A stretch of 64,000 nt of DNA from Stratiolaelaps scimitus (Eukaryota; Arthropoda; Arachnida; Mesostigmata; Laelapidae): the NCBI GenBank assembly GCA_019614645.1, contig JABWDB010000030.1, positions 2,604,001-2,668,000 on the forward strand, read 5' to 3'. Numbering within the stretch: position 1 is the first letter of the stretch; each line of letters begins with the position of its first letter. Below are positions 1 through 14,810 of the stretch, in pieces. Under the pieces are notes generated by a model, which was not told the DNA's origin, did not search any database, and saw nothing but the letters and a program-made list of their open reading frames with translations. Made by a program: the position numbers and the translations under genes.

Positions 1-1635
1 TAAAATAACTGGCGAACAATTATAATTGCTACAATAACTGAAGATAAAAACTAAACGGTACGGTATTTTTTTAGACACAGAAAATAAGCTGAGCTGTGGG
101 AGACAGTGCTATTGATGACACAAAACAATACAAGGTCGCCTTTGAAGTGAATTCCACAAGGGAATCCACTTGGAACCCATGGGCACATGAACCGCAAGTG
201 TCTATAGCATGGAAGTATTATTATTAAAGCTGCGAAGGACAGTTACCGAGTGACAGGCAGAGGTCAGCAATGCTTGTTTATGTTTCGTGAACGCGCGAAG
301 CTGCGCGATGCAGTAAATTGATGATAAATAAATATTTGATTCGAACACTTCATTGTTTACACGCACCAGTCTACAATTTTTATCAACTCTGTAAATAAAC
401 GTAAGGCTAATAATGTCTCTAATTAGTATTTGTAATATGGCTTGGTTGACGTTCAGGGGTTTCAAATCACATCACTCGCCAATATTTGTGTATATATTTC
501 GTTGTGGCCGATAAACACAGACGAGCGAGTTCCTTTGTAGAGTACTATTATTTTGCCACGTGTTGCTTGGTGATACCAGGCAGAGTCTCTTATCATTTTG
601 TCACTATCACTAATAGCGCCACGGCAAATGGGACTGATTGATTCGCAATTAGTTTAGGGGCAATATTTAGCCTGCGGCATCATTGCAGCCTGTTTTTTTT
701 AGTACATGTGAGGAATAGATTCAATTAGCTTAAGCTATTGTACTATGGACATACTGTGTAATGTATTTGTTTGTATCATTTGTACTTCTCCCAACAAATA
801 AATTGATCACTGTTGTTCAAGCACGACTAGAATCGGACCGTTGCAAATTTAGGCCGTATTTGTACTGTCCACAGTGCCACCGCGGAGTTGAGTCTATAGC
901 AGTAACTTTGAGTTTGAAAGAAATCTGTTGACTGATACGAGATAGCACCAAGGAACGTATTTGGATGCTATTTATTCAGACTTGAGTACTTGAGGGTCTG
1001 ATTCTGCCATCGAGCTTAATTCAACCTAAGTTCTATTTCGATAGCTAAGATCAAATAAATAGCCTAAGCAAGTCAACGGAAATACCAAATTGATATAAGA
1101 ATGCCTGATGGATGGCCCATGATTCATATCGTGGATGTATCACAAACATCCGCGCTCTGTCCATCTCTACCGCCGGCTCAGTAATTTTTGTTAATGGCCT
1201 CCCCAATTTGTTTCTCATGAGGCGTAGAGGTCATGGAGACATTTCACACTGATGTTCATTGGCGACAGCCCCAACATATATGGATAGCTGCCTTACCTCA
1301 TGATCACAACGATCTCCCCTAACGACCTGATGCATCAGCGTAAGATTGAACCCTTTGATTGCTCTAGAGTTGTTCAGCAATCTACATAAGGCAGTTTGCA
1401 TAAAGAAGCAAATTAATCAAACTGACGAGAGTACAGGCATATTCAGAATCTAAACGGAATCAGCAGCTGTGCAACTGGGTAGATCGATCGATACTGATTC
1501 GTTTCTATTCAACCTTCCGTCTTTTTTTCTTCCTCTTTCTACTTAAAACCCCTTTTCGGTCGACTGGCCACTTGCCCATAATTCATCCTATAACTTGATT
1601 TTCACCTATTTTTTCCAATTTCGCCGTCTGTGTTA

Positions 1636-1676
<41 letters not shown>

Positions 1677-4625
1677 ATTATATATATATGTAGCCGGGAC
1701 TTTCAACATTTCTTTCTATATCTATTAGATTTCTTTCTCGGGCCTCCCTTTTCGGGGAGCGATACATGCCACTTCCGCTATCCCGGTGCACATTTGCCCC
1801 TAATCATAATAATAATAATTATATATAGTTCGTTGCACTATCTAATGCAATCAATTTGCTCTACGGCTCCTCACAGGAATATTACGGTAAAATATTTACA
1901 ACGCGTTGTGATCAACAAAACTGTTCACTGCGAGAAATCCATATACTTTGCGATGAGGCACAACGACTATATGTATATATCTTATTTGTTTGCGCAAATA
2001 GAGGATAATTTAACTGTAAAAACAAAAACGAGATACAACCAAGTGGCTAGAAATAAAGGGTGATCAATGTCAATATGTAATAACTAGATGAAACGAAGCT
2101 CACTTCAGACACAGCATGAAGGGCGAGACTACGCTTTAGCCCAACTGAGAGCATATCTCTACTATGCGATCTCCACATAACACAATGTGTGACAGGATAT
2201 TTTGAACGGTTATAATTTGACTTGCGTTCAAAGTGATCAACCAGAGGTGATACTAGGCCCAGTTACCAACTTTGAAATCAATTTTGGGAACAGTATTAAA
2301 CTTCAAAAAGGCAGCCTCGGAACGAGGGTTCCCTTAAACTATTCAATATCAGTTTTGCAATATCCTTTGCCTCCGCCTTTCCAAGCAGGTCCCAATATAG
2401 TTACTTAGAAAAGGTAAAGTAAATAGTAGCCCATGAGTACTTCGCCAGAAGTTCACAAAGTGGCCTTTTTCTTCCCAAACCTAACAGATACAGATTAGAC
2501 GGTACCGGTAGTAGGGGCACTCCAGAGTGTAGACCTTGCAGTGCCAAGCCACCACACTAGCCACCAATAAACTAAGAGCGAGAGAGAGAGAGAGATAGGC
2601 AGACAAACAGAAGGGAGAACACTGGCAACAAGAGTGAGATCGCTGTTATTATGATTATTCTATTTAACCCGCGCCTTCATTGAGTGTCACTCGGTGCTGG
2701 CATATTTCCGAACCTCACTTGGAACACTGCTCAAAAGCATAACACAATCATATTTCATGAATGTAATTCTATCATTCTCTGTCTGTTGTATAACAACAAG
2801 AAACCATGGCATATATGTAGAACGATTAACTTCCCCAGCTCTCAGCCCCAGCGATTGACTCTGTAACCTAGCCCAACATTTACAGACAACAGAGTTCGAT
2901 CCCGCACGTCATTATTCGTCTTTGCCGTTCCCATCTTCGATATTGAAATATAGCCACTCCTCCGAAAGACACACTGGCCCAAAGCGTGTCCCATTTCTTT
3001 GTCGTATTGTTATATGTATATAGAAGTTTGTCTTCATATCCCTTACTTCACTCATTCATTCATTCTCACATTTTACGCGCCCCTCCCCGGTCTTGTGTTG
3101 TCGATGAAATAATTATAATGCATTTATATATATATATATATATATATATGCTTTTTGTCATCTTTTTTCTAATATCTTCGTCCATCTTCAAGTACTAAAT
3201 CTGCGCGCCTCTTATAATTTAAAATAATATGGACTACAAATTGTGGCCAGCAACAGCAGCAGCAGCGTATATTCAACTGTGACCGATCGATCAATCAATC
3301 AATCAATCACCGCTACTGCTAACTACTTCTATGATAGTACTGTTACTGTTTCTGGTTAATTGAGGTATCGTTTTTTTGTGGTTCATTCGTTCTTGCTGTC
3401 GTTCTGTACATTCGCAACCACCTTCATTCGATCATCTATCTCATGTCGTTCGTATTCTGTTGGTGATTATGACACGCACAAGTAAAAGAGTCCGCTGTTG
3501 CTATTGTTGTTGTTTTCCAGCGAAGTCAAATAGCGCTTATGAGTGCCGTGTCGTTGCTTGTCACGGCGATCAAGGGAGTCTGCGCATACACGCTTGATTA
3601 GTGTCTGGGTCACTGCCACACCACGATATTACATAGAGCAGATACAGTCAATAATAATAATAATGATAATAATAAAAAAAAAACGAAAAACGGATAGATC
3701 ATTCGCAGTTCGTTAACCACTATAACCGCCTAAGTCATTTTTCATTGTAGCTTGGGCAAGGGCACCCGTGCACTGACAATAGGCTAAGATCAATCTTATG
3801 TTAAATAATAAAAGCATGCTTATTATTATTACAAGTTCTCTCCTCTGTTTCCTCCATACGTCCAACGATCCATTGCCTCTTCCTCTCAACAAATTAATAA
3901 TGTTACTTCAATGATCCGCCGTTGTTGCTCTGCTCAAATAAAACCGAAAACATAAAGAATACCACTCCATCGCGACCACAACCACAGATGTCATACTGAG
4001 TCTGTGTCCAGATTTTTTAGATGTGACGGGGCAATAACAATCGACCAGCTGAACTATTGGAAACAAACATTAATTAATGCCGTTCGCATCATGTCTCTCA
4101 TCAGTAATGGTAGTCGTGTAGTTGTTCTGTATTCCTGTTATTATAATTTATGTCCTCATCATCATCATCATTCATCATCATCACCACTTACTCGACATGC
4201 GTAATCGGAAGTTACCGATTCACTTAAGCAGCCTCGGATATCGTTCGTTCCCCCCGGGGGTCAGTCTGTATTCCACCTCATACATCATCACTTACAGGAA
4301 ACAGTGCACTCGACATAATAATGCAATAATAATAATAATAATAATAGTAGTAGTAGTAGTAATCACAGAGGTCACCGCCGTGCCGTGCCTTGCCGATGTA
4401 CTAATCATCGTGACGTCGTTGCCGTTAACGTATCGTCCACCACAGAGGAAAAAATCGCAGTCGCTCCTTGCTCATCATTTTGTCACCATTGCTAAAGATG
4501 ACATGGACATGGATGAACGTTCGGACTGCACCGTACCGCTTTCTCCCTAAACAAGAGATGGGTGGGTAGGTTCTTCTTCGATTCAGGAGGACTTTTAGGA
4601 GTTTAGTAGTAGCGCGTTGCCGACC
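1..4625. other. 3' flank of E2F, no gene recognised
   Basis: Short random reading frames only, with no protein family signature on either strand. It contains several microsatellites: TA at 1639-1674 and 3123-3149, GA near 2578-2594, and CAT/TAA-type triplets near 4158-4190 and 4326-4362. Part of it is presumably the E2F 3' UTR. Confidence 0.6.
1639..1674. repeat. TA microsatellite
   Basis: About 18 AT/TA units, followed by a second short tract at 1680-1690. Confidence 0.95.
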
Positions 4626-4773
4626 TCACTGGAACGGCACGAGGTAATCATCGAACAGATCAGTAATTCCTTCTCCATCTCCCAGCGTGAAGTTAAAGTC
4701 CTCCTCTGAGAGGGTTGGCTGCAAATTGACGAAAGGCGTGATGAAGCGAGAGACCATCTCGTCCGTTGGTGAT
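4626..4773 (-). CDS. E2F: E2F exon 5: transactivation / pocket-protein-binding C-terminus
   Basis: The acceptor is gactgtttag at 4774 and the stop is TGA at 4628-4626. It encodes residues 338-386 including SEEDFNFTLGDGEGITDLFD, the hallmark Rb-family-binding peptide of activator E2Fs (compare the GEGIxDLFD pattern of the family). It lies about 3 kb from exon 4, but the phase (one nucleotide completing an ATA codon) is exact. Confidence 0.93.
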
Positions 4774-5901
4774 CTAAACAGTCATCCAAATAAAACAGAG
4801 CAAAAGTTAGATTTTCCGTTCTCTGACGCATGACATGATAAAGAAAACATTGATATTTATAATAGCCCTATCAATCACAGAGGATAGATAACCCCACTGA
4901 CATCACTGTCGCAGTACACACATGGTCTCAGTGCCTTAGAGGTTCTGTAGAGGAGAAAGCTTTTTGCCAGATGCGAGTTTCGCACAAGTCTCACACAGAA
5001 ATTGGGACAAGTAGTCCATGAGAATAGCGCATTTTGCATTTTCGAAAAACAAAAAAAAGATACACAGTAACTCCAACATGCTCAGAAGATACAATAGGTG
5101 GAACTGCCGAAAGTAAAAAAAACTGTTGTAGTTTCACATATATGAACTTAATGCTGACTCGGACAATCGATGCGTGAGTGAATAACTCTTTCATGTGTAC
5201 ATATAATACATACATACAGAATTGTACAGTTAAATTTCCTCTAAGCTTATGCATTCAGGTGTGTACTTTGCACTTAAAGTAAGGTTGAAGTGCGGGTGAA
5301 CAACCACCGAATACGATGCCGCTGTTACTGTTGCTCCACATTTGGCGGCAGCGTATCTCTGAATGCATTTGTTATATGTTTCTGCCTCAATCTCGCGGAG
5401 TATCTGCGCTTGAGGGGACAGAACTACTTCGCAAATACTCATACATTGAAAGCTCAACACTTAACTTAGCCTTAATTAGCCCCCAAATAGAATTGTCTTA
5501 AATAATTGATTATACATTTTGCTTTCCTCAATGGTATCATTTCACTCAATTCGTTTCGAATTCGAAAGTACTTCGATAGGATACTTCCACTACTGCCTAC
5601 ATGCCTTTAAAAAGAAATCTGAGCAAGCAAACACATTTGTTTGATTCAACTACCCAGAATATAGCAGTTACCGATAACACGGAAAAACAGAAAAAGAGAG
5701 AGGATAGCAATGATCCTATAGTAATCCTGCTAAATAGCGAACGATTCCATACGCCTGGACCCAGATGGCTAAACAGACAAAGAATTTCCCGTTGATTTCA
5801 TTTTACTTCGAATGTAACTACGGGGATGTTTCGTCAGCTAGCTACTTAACACCAAACATTTGTACAACTTTCCTTGTTGTTTGGTTGAGCATTACGAAAT
5901 G

Positions 5902-5945
<44 letters not shown>

Positions 5946-8900
5946 TAATAGTACACACGTGCACGTATACACAAACACACATAGATACAAACGTAGACAT
6001 CGGCTAGTGACTACTGTGCTATGGAAGTACACAATGAGCTTTTAAACAGATTATAACGATGATGATGGCGTTGATATGGAACAAAAACTTCCCCATACGA
6101 ACAACAAAAACCACCACACATCACAGGGGAAGAAGAAGCGAATATTTAGGACTGACTTATTAACATCATCATCTTCATCAGGCAGGACACAAGTGGGGTA
6201 TAATAACTGATGCTCAATCAACCGTTCGTCACTATTTCTTTTTCTTCTGGCAAACAACAATTGTTTATTATAAATTACATTTATTATTAAATTCGCTGGT
6301 CTACTATTGGATCTGTTTGACCATGGGGTGTCCTGCCCCGTCATCAAAAAATCATCAAATGGTGACTGAGATGAATTGGTTCATTGAGTAGATCCGTTCC
6401 GCCAAACGCGTGTGTACCGGCCAAACAGATCAGCATGTCACCGAACAGATGAACTGTGAGCTTCATTCTGAAGTAACTCTAACACCGATTATATTCATCA
6501 GCGCTTGCTCTTTGATTTTTCAAGATACAGCATGTCTAGTTGCAATATAAAAATTATACATATCACATATGAACACGGGGCCTTGAAATTAGCACTTTGC
6601 GTTGGGTGGAACCATGTTTGATATTGTGCTCAGCACACGTTCTGCAAATGCCAGCAGGTGCTGTCCAAAAAACATTCTTGTTGAACTCATTCAATTATTA
6701 GTAACAGATAGCTAACTTATGCCCTTCGGGGTGGCATCAACAAAGACGGCTAGTTTCACACTAGCGCGTGACACAGTAAAGACAATAATAGTCTAACTGA
6801 GTCTTCTCAACTGACATTTGCCTCTATTTCTCTCTATGGGAACCAACAACAGTTTGCGTTCATGGCAGTCAAAGAGTATTTCGTACAATCTTATCTTATG
6901 CTGTGTGAGCACCAAGCTGATAACCGTTAAGTGTAATGCTGTGTATAAATTAATCATATATAAAGACTACAAGTACTACGGATTATGTTAACATACTTAT
7001 ATAACAATACTACGCGGGTGGGTGCCTCTACGTATCTATCTATGCAAGTCTGTGTCTATATTGCGTAATTATCACTTAATCGAGCATAAGAAAACCTCAG
7101 CCAGTAGACTCATTTGTCATTTTTGTGTAAAAAACGGATACAATAATGAGTACTTGTTGTTTCGCCGATGAATGGAATGTCGATTTTGTCCTCCCTAGAT
7201 AACATAGACTAGGCAGTTCAATGTCTTTACATTCAGCCCGCAGAAAAAATGGCACAATCTTACACCGCGTGAGACTAGCAGACTTCACCCTTCACAAAGG
7301 CGTTGGTAAACCCAGAATTTTGAAAGTGAAGCCCACCGAAAAAAATGGGTTCTTTGGCCGCTCTTGTAAAGGGACGCAAGTTTTTTTTATGACTTGGTGA
7401 GCGACGGCATATTCCTACAGTAACTTGATAGGCTAGAGATGGTGGTACAAATAGTCTCAAAAAACTAACATCGGAAACGTCAAGGAATCAACGTTTCGAC
7501 TGTATACAATCAAGATATTCCTATAGCAGATTTTTGACAAGCGGTTAACCCAAAACTGAATTGCCAAGGGATGCAGTAACTAAAGTAACAATTGATCTAT
7601 GATTTCCCTATCTACTTGGATCAGTATTATTCGGTCCTCATATCAATAATGCACGGGAGCACGTGATGACGAGGGGCTGAGGTCTGATCTCAAAGTCGTT
7701 GATATGGAATCTGCCATGCTTGGATATCTCGAGAAGAGACTCACATTTGACCTGGGGCACCGCCTGCTCGGTACGGTAGCGGATCATCTTCTAGAAGATT
7801 TGTGGACGAAGTTCCAGCTGAAAAGAAGCCATGGAAAATATACATTAATAACTTATTAGTTGCAAGATAATTCTACAAGCAAGATAACTGTTTTGATATT
7901 TGCAATAATAGTCGTCGTTTATATCATGAATACGTTACCATTAAAATGCACAAAAAGTCTATAGAACAGTGGACATTTCGATTAATTTATTTTCAATACG
8001 TTTAATTTGAACAATTAATTAAGAATTACGCAATTACGAATACTTTATTTACATTCATACAACAACTAGGCGAAGCTACCGCATGAGCAGAATCAACAAT
8101 TGAGTTGATGCACTTGCGACCTGCATGAGGTATGCGAGATGCAAGCATATAATTACTGGGGATCACAGAACACCAGAGCTAACTAAGTGGATCTCTGTAC
8201 CTGAGAGATGACCAACAAACAATTAATGGCAACGGTCAGAAACACCCACGTGATATAATATTAACATTTAGTGATTAAGATTTATTAAGGTTTAATTAAA
8301 ATTTTAATTTTAATTAATTAAACTGTAATATCAAATTAATTTATTAGATAACATTTAATGGTACACTCAATCAAACGTCTTCCACTCAATGTCCAAGAAT
8401 CCCCCCCCGCCGATAACAGCATTTCTACCCATCGCATTTCTCTTGACCTCATCCATAACCACCTAAAACGCTGCCCCTGTACAGTGGCCTTTACTAAAAC
8501 CGAATGGATGCAGAGAAAGCACGTCTAGGGGTCTATAACTGATTGTATATGAGCAAAAACACCAGCCTCAGAGAGATTAATGTAAATAGAATAGGCTGCT
8601 ACAAATAGTTCAGACTTAGTTTTTGTTTATTGGAGAGGATAGCTATGGAAGATCCATTTAAAGCTAGTGTTACACTTAGCACTTTGACTAATAAACCGGG
8701 TTAGATTTGAAACTGTAATAGGGAACGGAGATGCTGGGTCTTCAGCATGAAGGTCTTTGTTCTAGAAGCATCCAACGGGTAGTTGCGCCGGTGCAAGACC
8801 CCAACAATACACTTTGTGAGAAATTACCAACACTACTTCTTTTCTCATTGATTCTCAAAATGATAATGTATTTTGGCTACAAGATCAACTTCCCTACGCC

Positions 8901-11900
8901 TCGCGTCTTTACCAAAGGGCTTGGCGTTTGCGAGTCTTTGGAAAAGGCATAAGGGAAAGTTATGTTGTGTCATGATCATCAAGAATAGAGAAGAAGAAAA
9001 ATCATCTATGTCCTCAGTGGAGTTAGTCTGAGTATAGAGTCTCAACTAAATTTCCGTACCCAAAGAATTATGAAAGAATTCTCATGTTTCCCGAACCGAC
9101 GGATTTTACGAGACACGACAGACCGATCAGTGGCCCGTGGGGCATGGTCCATAATGTTTACCGAAGAGCACTGCGCCTTCAGCAGCAAGCATCATCAGTG
9201 GATCCACCCATGGACTGATGGGGTTTCAAGTGAGTAAGTAAGTAAATCTTTCAGGTTGACGCTTAGCCTTAAATATTTTACGTCCACGGTATAACTGCTT
9301 TCGATATTGCTTCATAAGACGGACCCCTTAAATGCAAATGTGCAACGGCGAAGATCGGACCTGTGCACCTACGTGTCTCATCTGGTAGCAAGGCGCACAC
9401 GAATACACCGTGCCACCGCGAGTGAGTAAATGCCAAACATTAAAGCAGGGTCTTTCCCGATTTACTTGCCAAAACACGTCGCTAAAGAATTGAGAACAAG
9501 ATGGAGAACAACAACAATGGCTAAAGTAACCAATTGGATTAGAGCGGGCTCAATTTAGTGCACTACTATACTAGCTAGTTTAGTAATATCTCAGTAAATC
9601 TCTCTGCATTAGTGCACACGCCGAGTTATGCATCACATTCACCCTGCGTTATTTTCTCACCTTGATCGTGTGGCGTGTTGTCAGAAGATGAAGTAATGGC
9701 GGATGGTGTTAGGCCGTATTCAACTGGCGCAGTGTTTTCGCTTTGTAGTGAATCACTCTGATTGTGACCCACTCCATCAGCCGAAACGAATACTTCAATT
9801 GGGCCTCTATCGCTTCGCAAGAACATCTGAATCTTGTTGTGTACATCGGGCACCTCAAGCTTCGTATCAGGGGGTGCTTTGATCGCTACTACGGTCTGAT
9901 CACGAAGCGTAGGAATATTTTGCATATCTGCGTACGTCACGTAACCCCACTGTTTACCGTCTGTGTCAGTGATCTTCTCCAACTCAGTTGCGGCTGATTT
10001 AATCAATTCGTCGAGCATATGCTCCTTGTTTTCTAACTCCTTCAGGTCAAGTTGTAGTTGGACACCCTGACGTGAGGACCCTTCCTCATTTTGCGGCTTC
10101 CAACGAATGACATTCTTTTGCTTCTTCTCGATCAGGCCGATACCTTCAAGCACATTTGTAATATCATAGATTCGCCGTTTCTGCACCGACAACATTTCAC
10201 TAGCCTGATTCAGGTCCACGAGCCCGTCCTGAGCAGCTCGAATGAGGTCGATGAATTTACGAGTAAGTTTACCCAATGATGTGTCGACGCGACCTTCACG
10301 TGGGCTCAATGACGGCAGAAGCAGAGAATTCTGAAAATGAAGCACATGTATAATATCTTAATACAAAAGCTCCCCGTTCAAATGTTGCAAGTCTAGTTGC
10401 ACTTGCTTATCTTGCTAATCTTCATATCTCATTAGGCATTCGAAAGCCGCATGCATGCTGTATGGATAAACTAATTAAGGCGTATAATTTGATATACCCA
10501 TTGTGTATTGCGTCATCATGTTCGGTCTCAGTACGCACTTTCGCACACGGTCCCTAAACATCCAAGGCAGTACTCATTGTTCCCTGCTAGGGTTAAAATC
10601 GCTTAGGGCCAAAATCGCGCAAAAGGCTTATTCAAATAAATTTAGCAATAGACGAGTACGCCAGGTAAAGCTAGTAATGATTATCAAAGCAACTGCACGA
10701 TAAGTCGATATAAGTTTTTATGTAAAATTACTTCCTGCCGCGGAGTCAACTGTCTCACATGCCGGCGGTCAAGTTCAAAAGGTTACTACTCCAGATTCGC
10801 CCAGATATTTAATCCAGTGAAATAGAAGAAACATTTGCGCCGAATTCTTCAGTGACAATGACGAACACTTGAAGGCTTTCGACGGATCTGTATAAGAAGT
10901 TAGAAGAAGAAGCCAATTGGAACAGGCACCGATGGGTTCGGTTAAAGCTATCGGTTAAACCACCCTTGAGCCATAAATGACATCGACTATACGAAAGAGG
11001 AAATAAAGGGGAACGAACAGAAATGGCAGAAGTCAACTAACAGTCTGACAAAGATCTTCCTACATCGCTAACTTCCGCAAAGCTCACAGCCATCGCTGGC
11101 GTATGCGAGTCCATCGAATTCGCACCCTCCTCGGAAAGCTTCAGAGAGTCTAAGCTCTTATTATTATTATTATTATTATTATTCTTTTAAGCCTCGTGAA
11201 TAAACTAAACCGAGTTATTTTGAAGAAGGATAGCTAGTTGTGGACACGACGCTTGTACCCAGCAACACAAAGATATCTATTTATGAGTCAAGATCCACTT
11301 GGCCATGATTCAGAGATGAAAAGAAGAACATTTAGTTCTACTTATAACAATTTGTCAAGTAATGGCTCCTCTAGCACATGGTGCAACCTTTTCTGTGTAA
11401 TTGTTCTTGAATGTAACCGTTTCTCCACGCAGCTTTGAGATCGCTTTGACGCTGGGAAATAGCATAGACATTTCTTAATATTCATGATCCGAAATTCTAC
11501 AACGAGGGTGAAGAGAATCACAAACTGAACAGAAATGAGGGTAATAAATATTCCTAAACTAATTACCTCATCCATTTAGACACGCGCCAACTACAATAAT
11601 GACTATATAAATTATATAAAGATTCTTGGTTCAGTCATTATTCTAACAATATTCTCAACACTGAATATTTGTAACATATAATACTTGTTCCGTCGGAAGG
11701 GAGTGTCTATCGAGGGTCTACCCACTGACGATAGGTGACAAAGTCTTGAACGCGTCCGGCGGCAGCCTTTCACCAAGAAAAATAGATGGTTCTATAAAAA
11801 TATCACCTGGACCTCTCAAAGGTTTGCACCAGGTATTGGCCATCATTTTACAATCACCGATAACAATGATGGTGGAACCGATGGGCCTGGAAGACGATGA

Positions 11901-12129
11901 TAACGCCACACATGGCGACGAAGGAATAGTCGGACGAACCACTCATAACCAGTCCAATCTTTAAGAACCAGCGTACAAGCTATTAAAGACTCCAAATTAA
12001 TTTACCTGAGCGCTCTTCCTGTTGTGGCTATTCAACAAGGAGTGTGTCAATTTATAGGGGATATAGAAGAGACATAGGAATGTTTCACTGTATGATGCCG
12101 AGCACCACTTCTATTTTTTAATTATATTC

Positions 12130-12163
<34 letters not shown>

Positions 12164-14770
12164 CTAGAGAGAGAGAGAGAGAGAGAGAGAAAAAATGTTG
12201 TCGTGTTCTAGGCCCTTTCTCTATTTAAAGGCCCTCTCCTGTTTGTGCTTCAAAACGACACATTACTAGGACGACTACACCACTACCACTGTTCTGGCTC
12301 TCCCACGGATAGAGGTGCCAACGAACGCACACACACACATACAGACACACAACCACTTACTCACACATACATACATAGCGGCTAGCTATATTGGAGGAAG
12401 GGAGGTATATACGGGGCGGGGGGATATAGGTGGGTCTCACTCCGTGATGACCTCCATCGCACTGGCTGAGTCGAACGAAGGACTGATCGTTGCCTCGACA
12501 TCAAAATGTTTTCCCGGAACTTATGGCAGATAACACGGACCAAGATCAGTATAATGCAGCGCTAATCCAGACAGTAACAAACACTCAATACTCAAAGGGC
12601 GCAATGTTTTCAAAGTGCACGAGATCAAGCGTGTTATTGCCTTGAACAGGCCAGGACACCCAAAATGAAACTGGATATCTCACGGCAAAGCAAACATAGT
12701 CATACTGATTGATTTCTCACAGTTGCTAAGATCGCACTTTCAATAGAATGCTTTGAGTTCAAGGGTTCTTCAATACTTACAGGCTGTCATTAGAGATCGG
12801 TGTACCTACAAGCTGGACAGAAATTGGGCGATCGTGAGTGGAACCACATCAGTAGTAAAGAAAGCGATTTTTACAGCGAGAAGTGATTTCGAATACGCTT
12901 GATTCAAAATGGTCATCGAGGCAACATGAGATATATCTGATAGAGAATATTAGTCGATCATCCAGGAAGCAGTGCCCATGTGCAATTTCTTCGGTATCAT
13001 GTATGCTTGATTTTCACAGCTACCTTTGATCGTTGCAGTGGATATTTTGTTTTTTTATATTATTAACAGAAACTATCTTCTCACAGAAAATGCCGGTACT
13101 GACAACATATCGATAGTATTTGGAATCACCACCAGCAGCATTTTCTTCTTCTTGATGGGCTCTAGTGCACGTTATCTCTATATATATACTACCCAAAACA
13201 TCGTCAACCCCTGCAATATTAACGAACCACGCGCGGCTGACTTATGAAGGATACAGAAACTAGACAGAAACCTCCCAAATCGAAACAGTTTACCCGAAGC
13301 CAACAACCTAGGCACCCTGGACGTAAATTTATTAATTCTTTGAATCTACCGAACTATTAAATATTACATTGAAAATGACTGTGGCAGGTCGGTCGACTAG
13401 AAGCTAGAATTCGTTAGCTTATTTCCACTTCAATAAATCGAAGAAAAAATATCTCTAATGCAACATAATTCAGCTGATGCTGCTAATTTTTGGTCGCTCT
13501 CCTGTCAATTGAGTTACTATGATTGAGCTGTAGACTCCATTTACTAGCCGAATGGCGTACTGGCGTATGCCACCCAATGAGGCCACTTGTGCGGGTTAAA
13601 TTATGAATACTTAGTTCTTCTCCTTCCTCTTATGAAACATACTACTATAATCGCCCTATGAATGTGCTGATGTACACAAGATTGTCATACCTGGGGCGAC
13701 TCCTGTTTGGGAGCGATGAGTTTGATCTTCTTCGAATGGACAACAGGGGATGGCGTTTTGAAAACAGGCGACCCATGTTCCATATCGAGACGCCGCTTCA
13801 CCTGTAATAAAAAAGAAGCCAAACACAATAAAATAAATACTCATGTACTGTCTTCTTCTGAATTCACGCCAAATCTCGTGATCAACTATAGTTAACAATC
13901 CGCCTGTTCCCCTCGCGTGTAACTACATCAAGTCTGGTATAGGGCTCTTGATAAAGCTGTTATTATATGTTTAATGAACTGTTAATGGATTGCAGAGGCA
14001 TTCACTGGACGCACCGAAGATAACTAGTGAAAAACATATTAGCAAACAAATGTAGATGGAAACTAGTACCCTGACAATCATGCGGTATTTAATTTAACCT
14101 TGCGTTTGTGATCTCATCATTTTCTTTGCTTGGCATCATTCAACACAATAGTAACCCTAGATACCTAGAGCACTTCCGATGTCTATTTTATAGATTATAT
14201 AAAGCTACCCGCGCAAGTGAAAAACATGTTTTTAATGAAATTATACACGGCGTGATTGTTGAATGCACAGCTCAGGGCGAATTGAAAGTCTCTAATTACT
14301 GACCGACAAGATGATTGGCTATATGATCTGCCTCATTGAGTTTTATCGTGTGTTTCCCCGAAACCACAGCCGGTCAGATAATGGAGAATGGGGTCATCAC
14401 CTCATTATTACAAAAGTGTATCGTCAAAACGAATGCCCTAGGAAGTAGAGAGACACAAATCGCCAAGCGCAATTCGAGTATTCTAAAGTAATTCCATTAG
14501 ATAAAATCAGGAGGCAATTTAATTGCTCAATGCTGTATAAACCATAAATAGGGGAACACCTTACAAGAAATTGTAGAATGCCAACATCAAAACGCATGAT
14601 AGCGATTCTCTGTCAAGGCGCACCCGAGAAGATATAAAACTAATACAAATATATACCAACGATGCCACGTCAGGCACTATCCCTCTATCCATATATAGAA
14701 GAGCTACCAGAGTAGTAGTCATCGCGATACAACGCACAGGAAGACAAAGAAACAGACTGAGAGGCATATA

Positions 14771-14810
<40 letters not shown>

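Noticed and set aside
4122..4550. Open frame of 142 codons rich in I, H and V runs
   Set aside because: Produced by CAT and TAA-type triplet repeats; not protein-like.
11718..11964. Overlapping frames on both strands without stops
   Set aside because: No family recognised, no exon-like borders that match the E2F phases, and overlapping antisense frames are common by chance.
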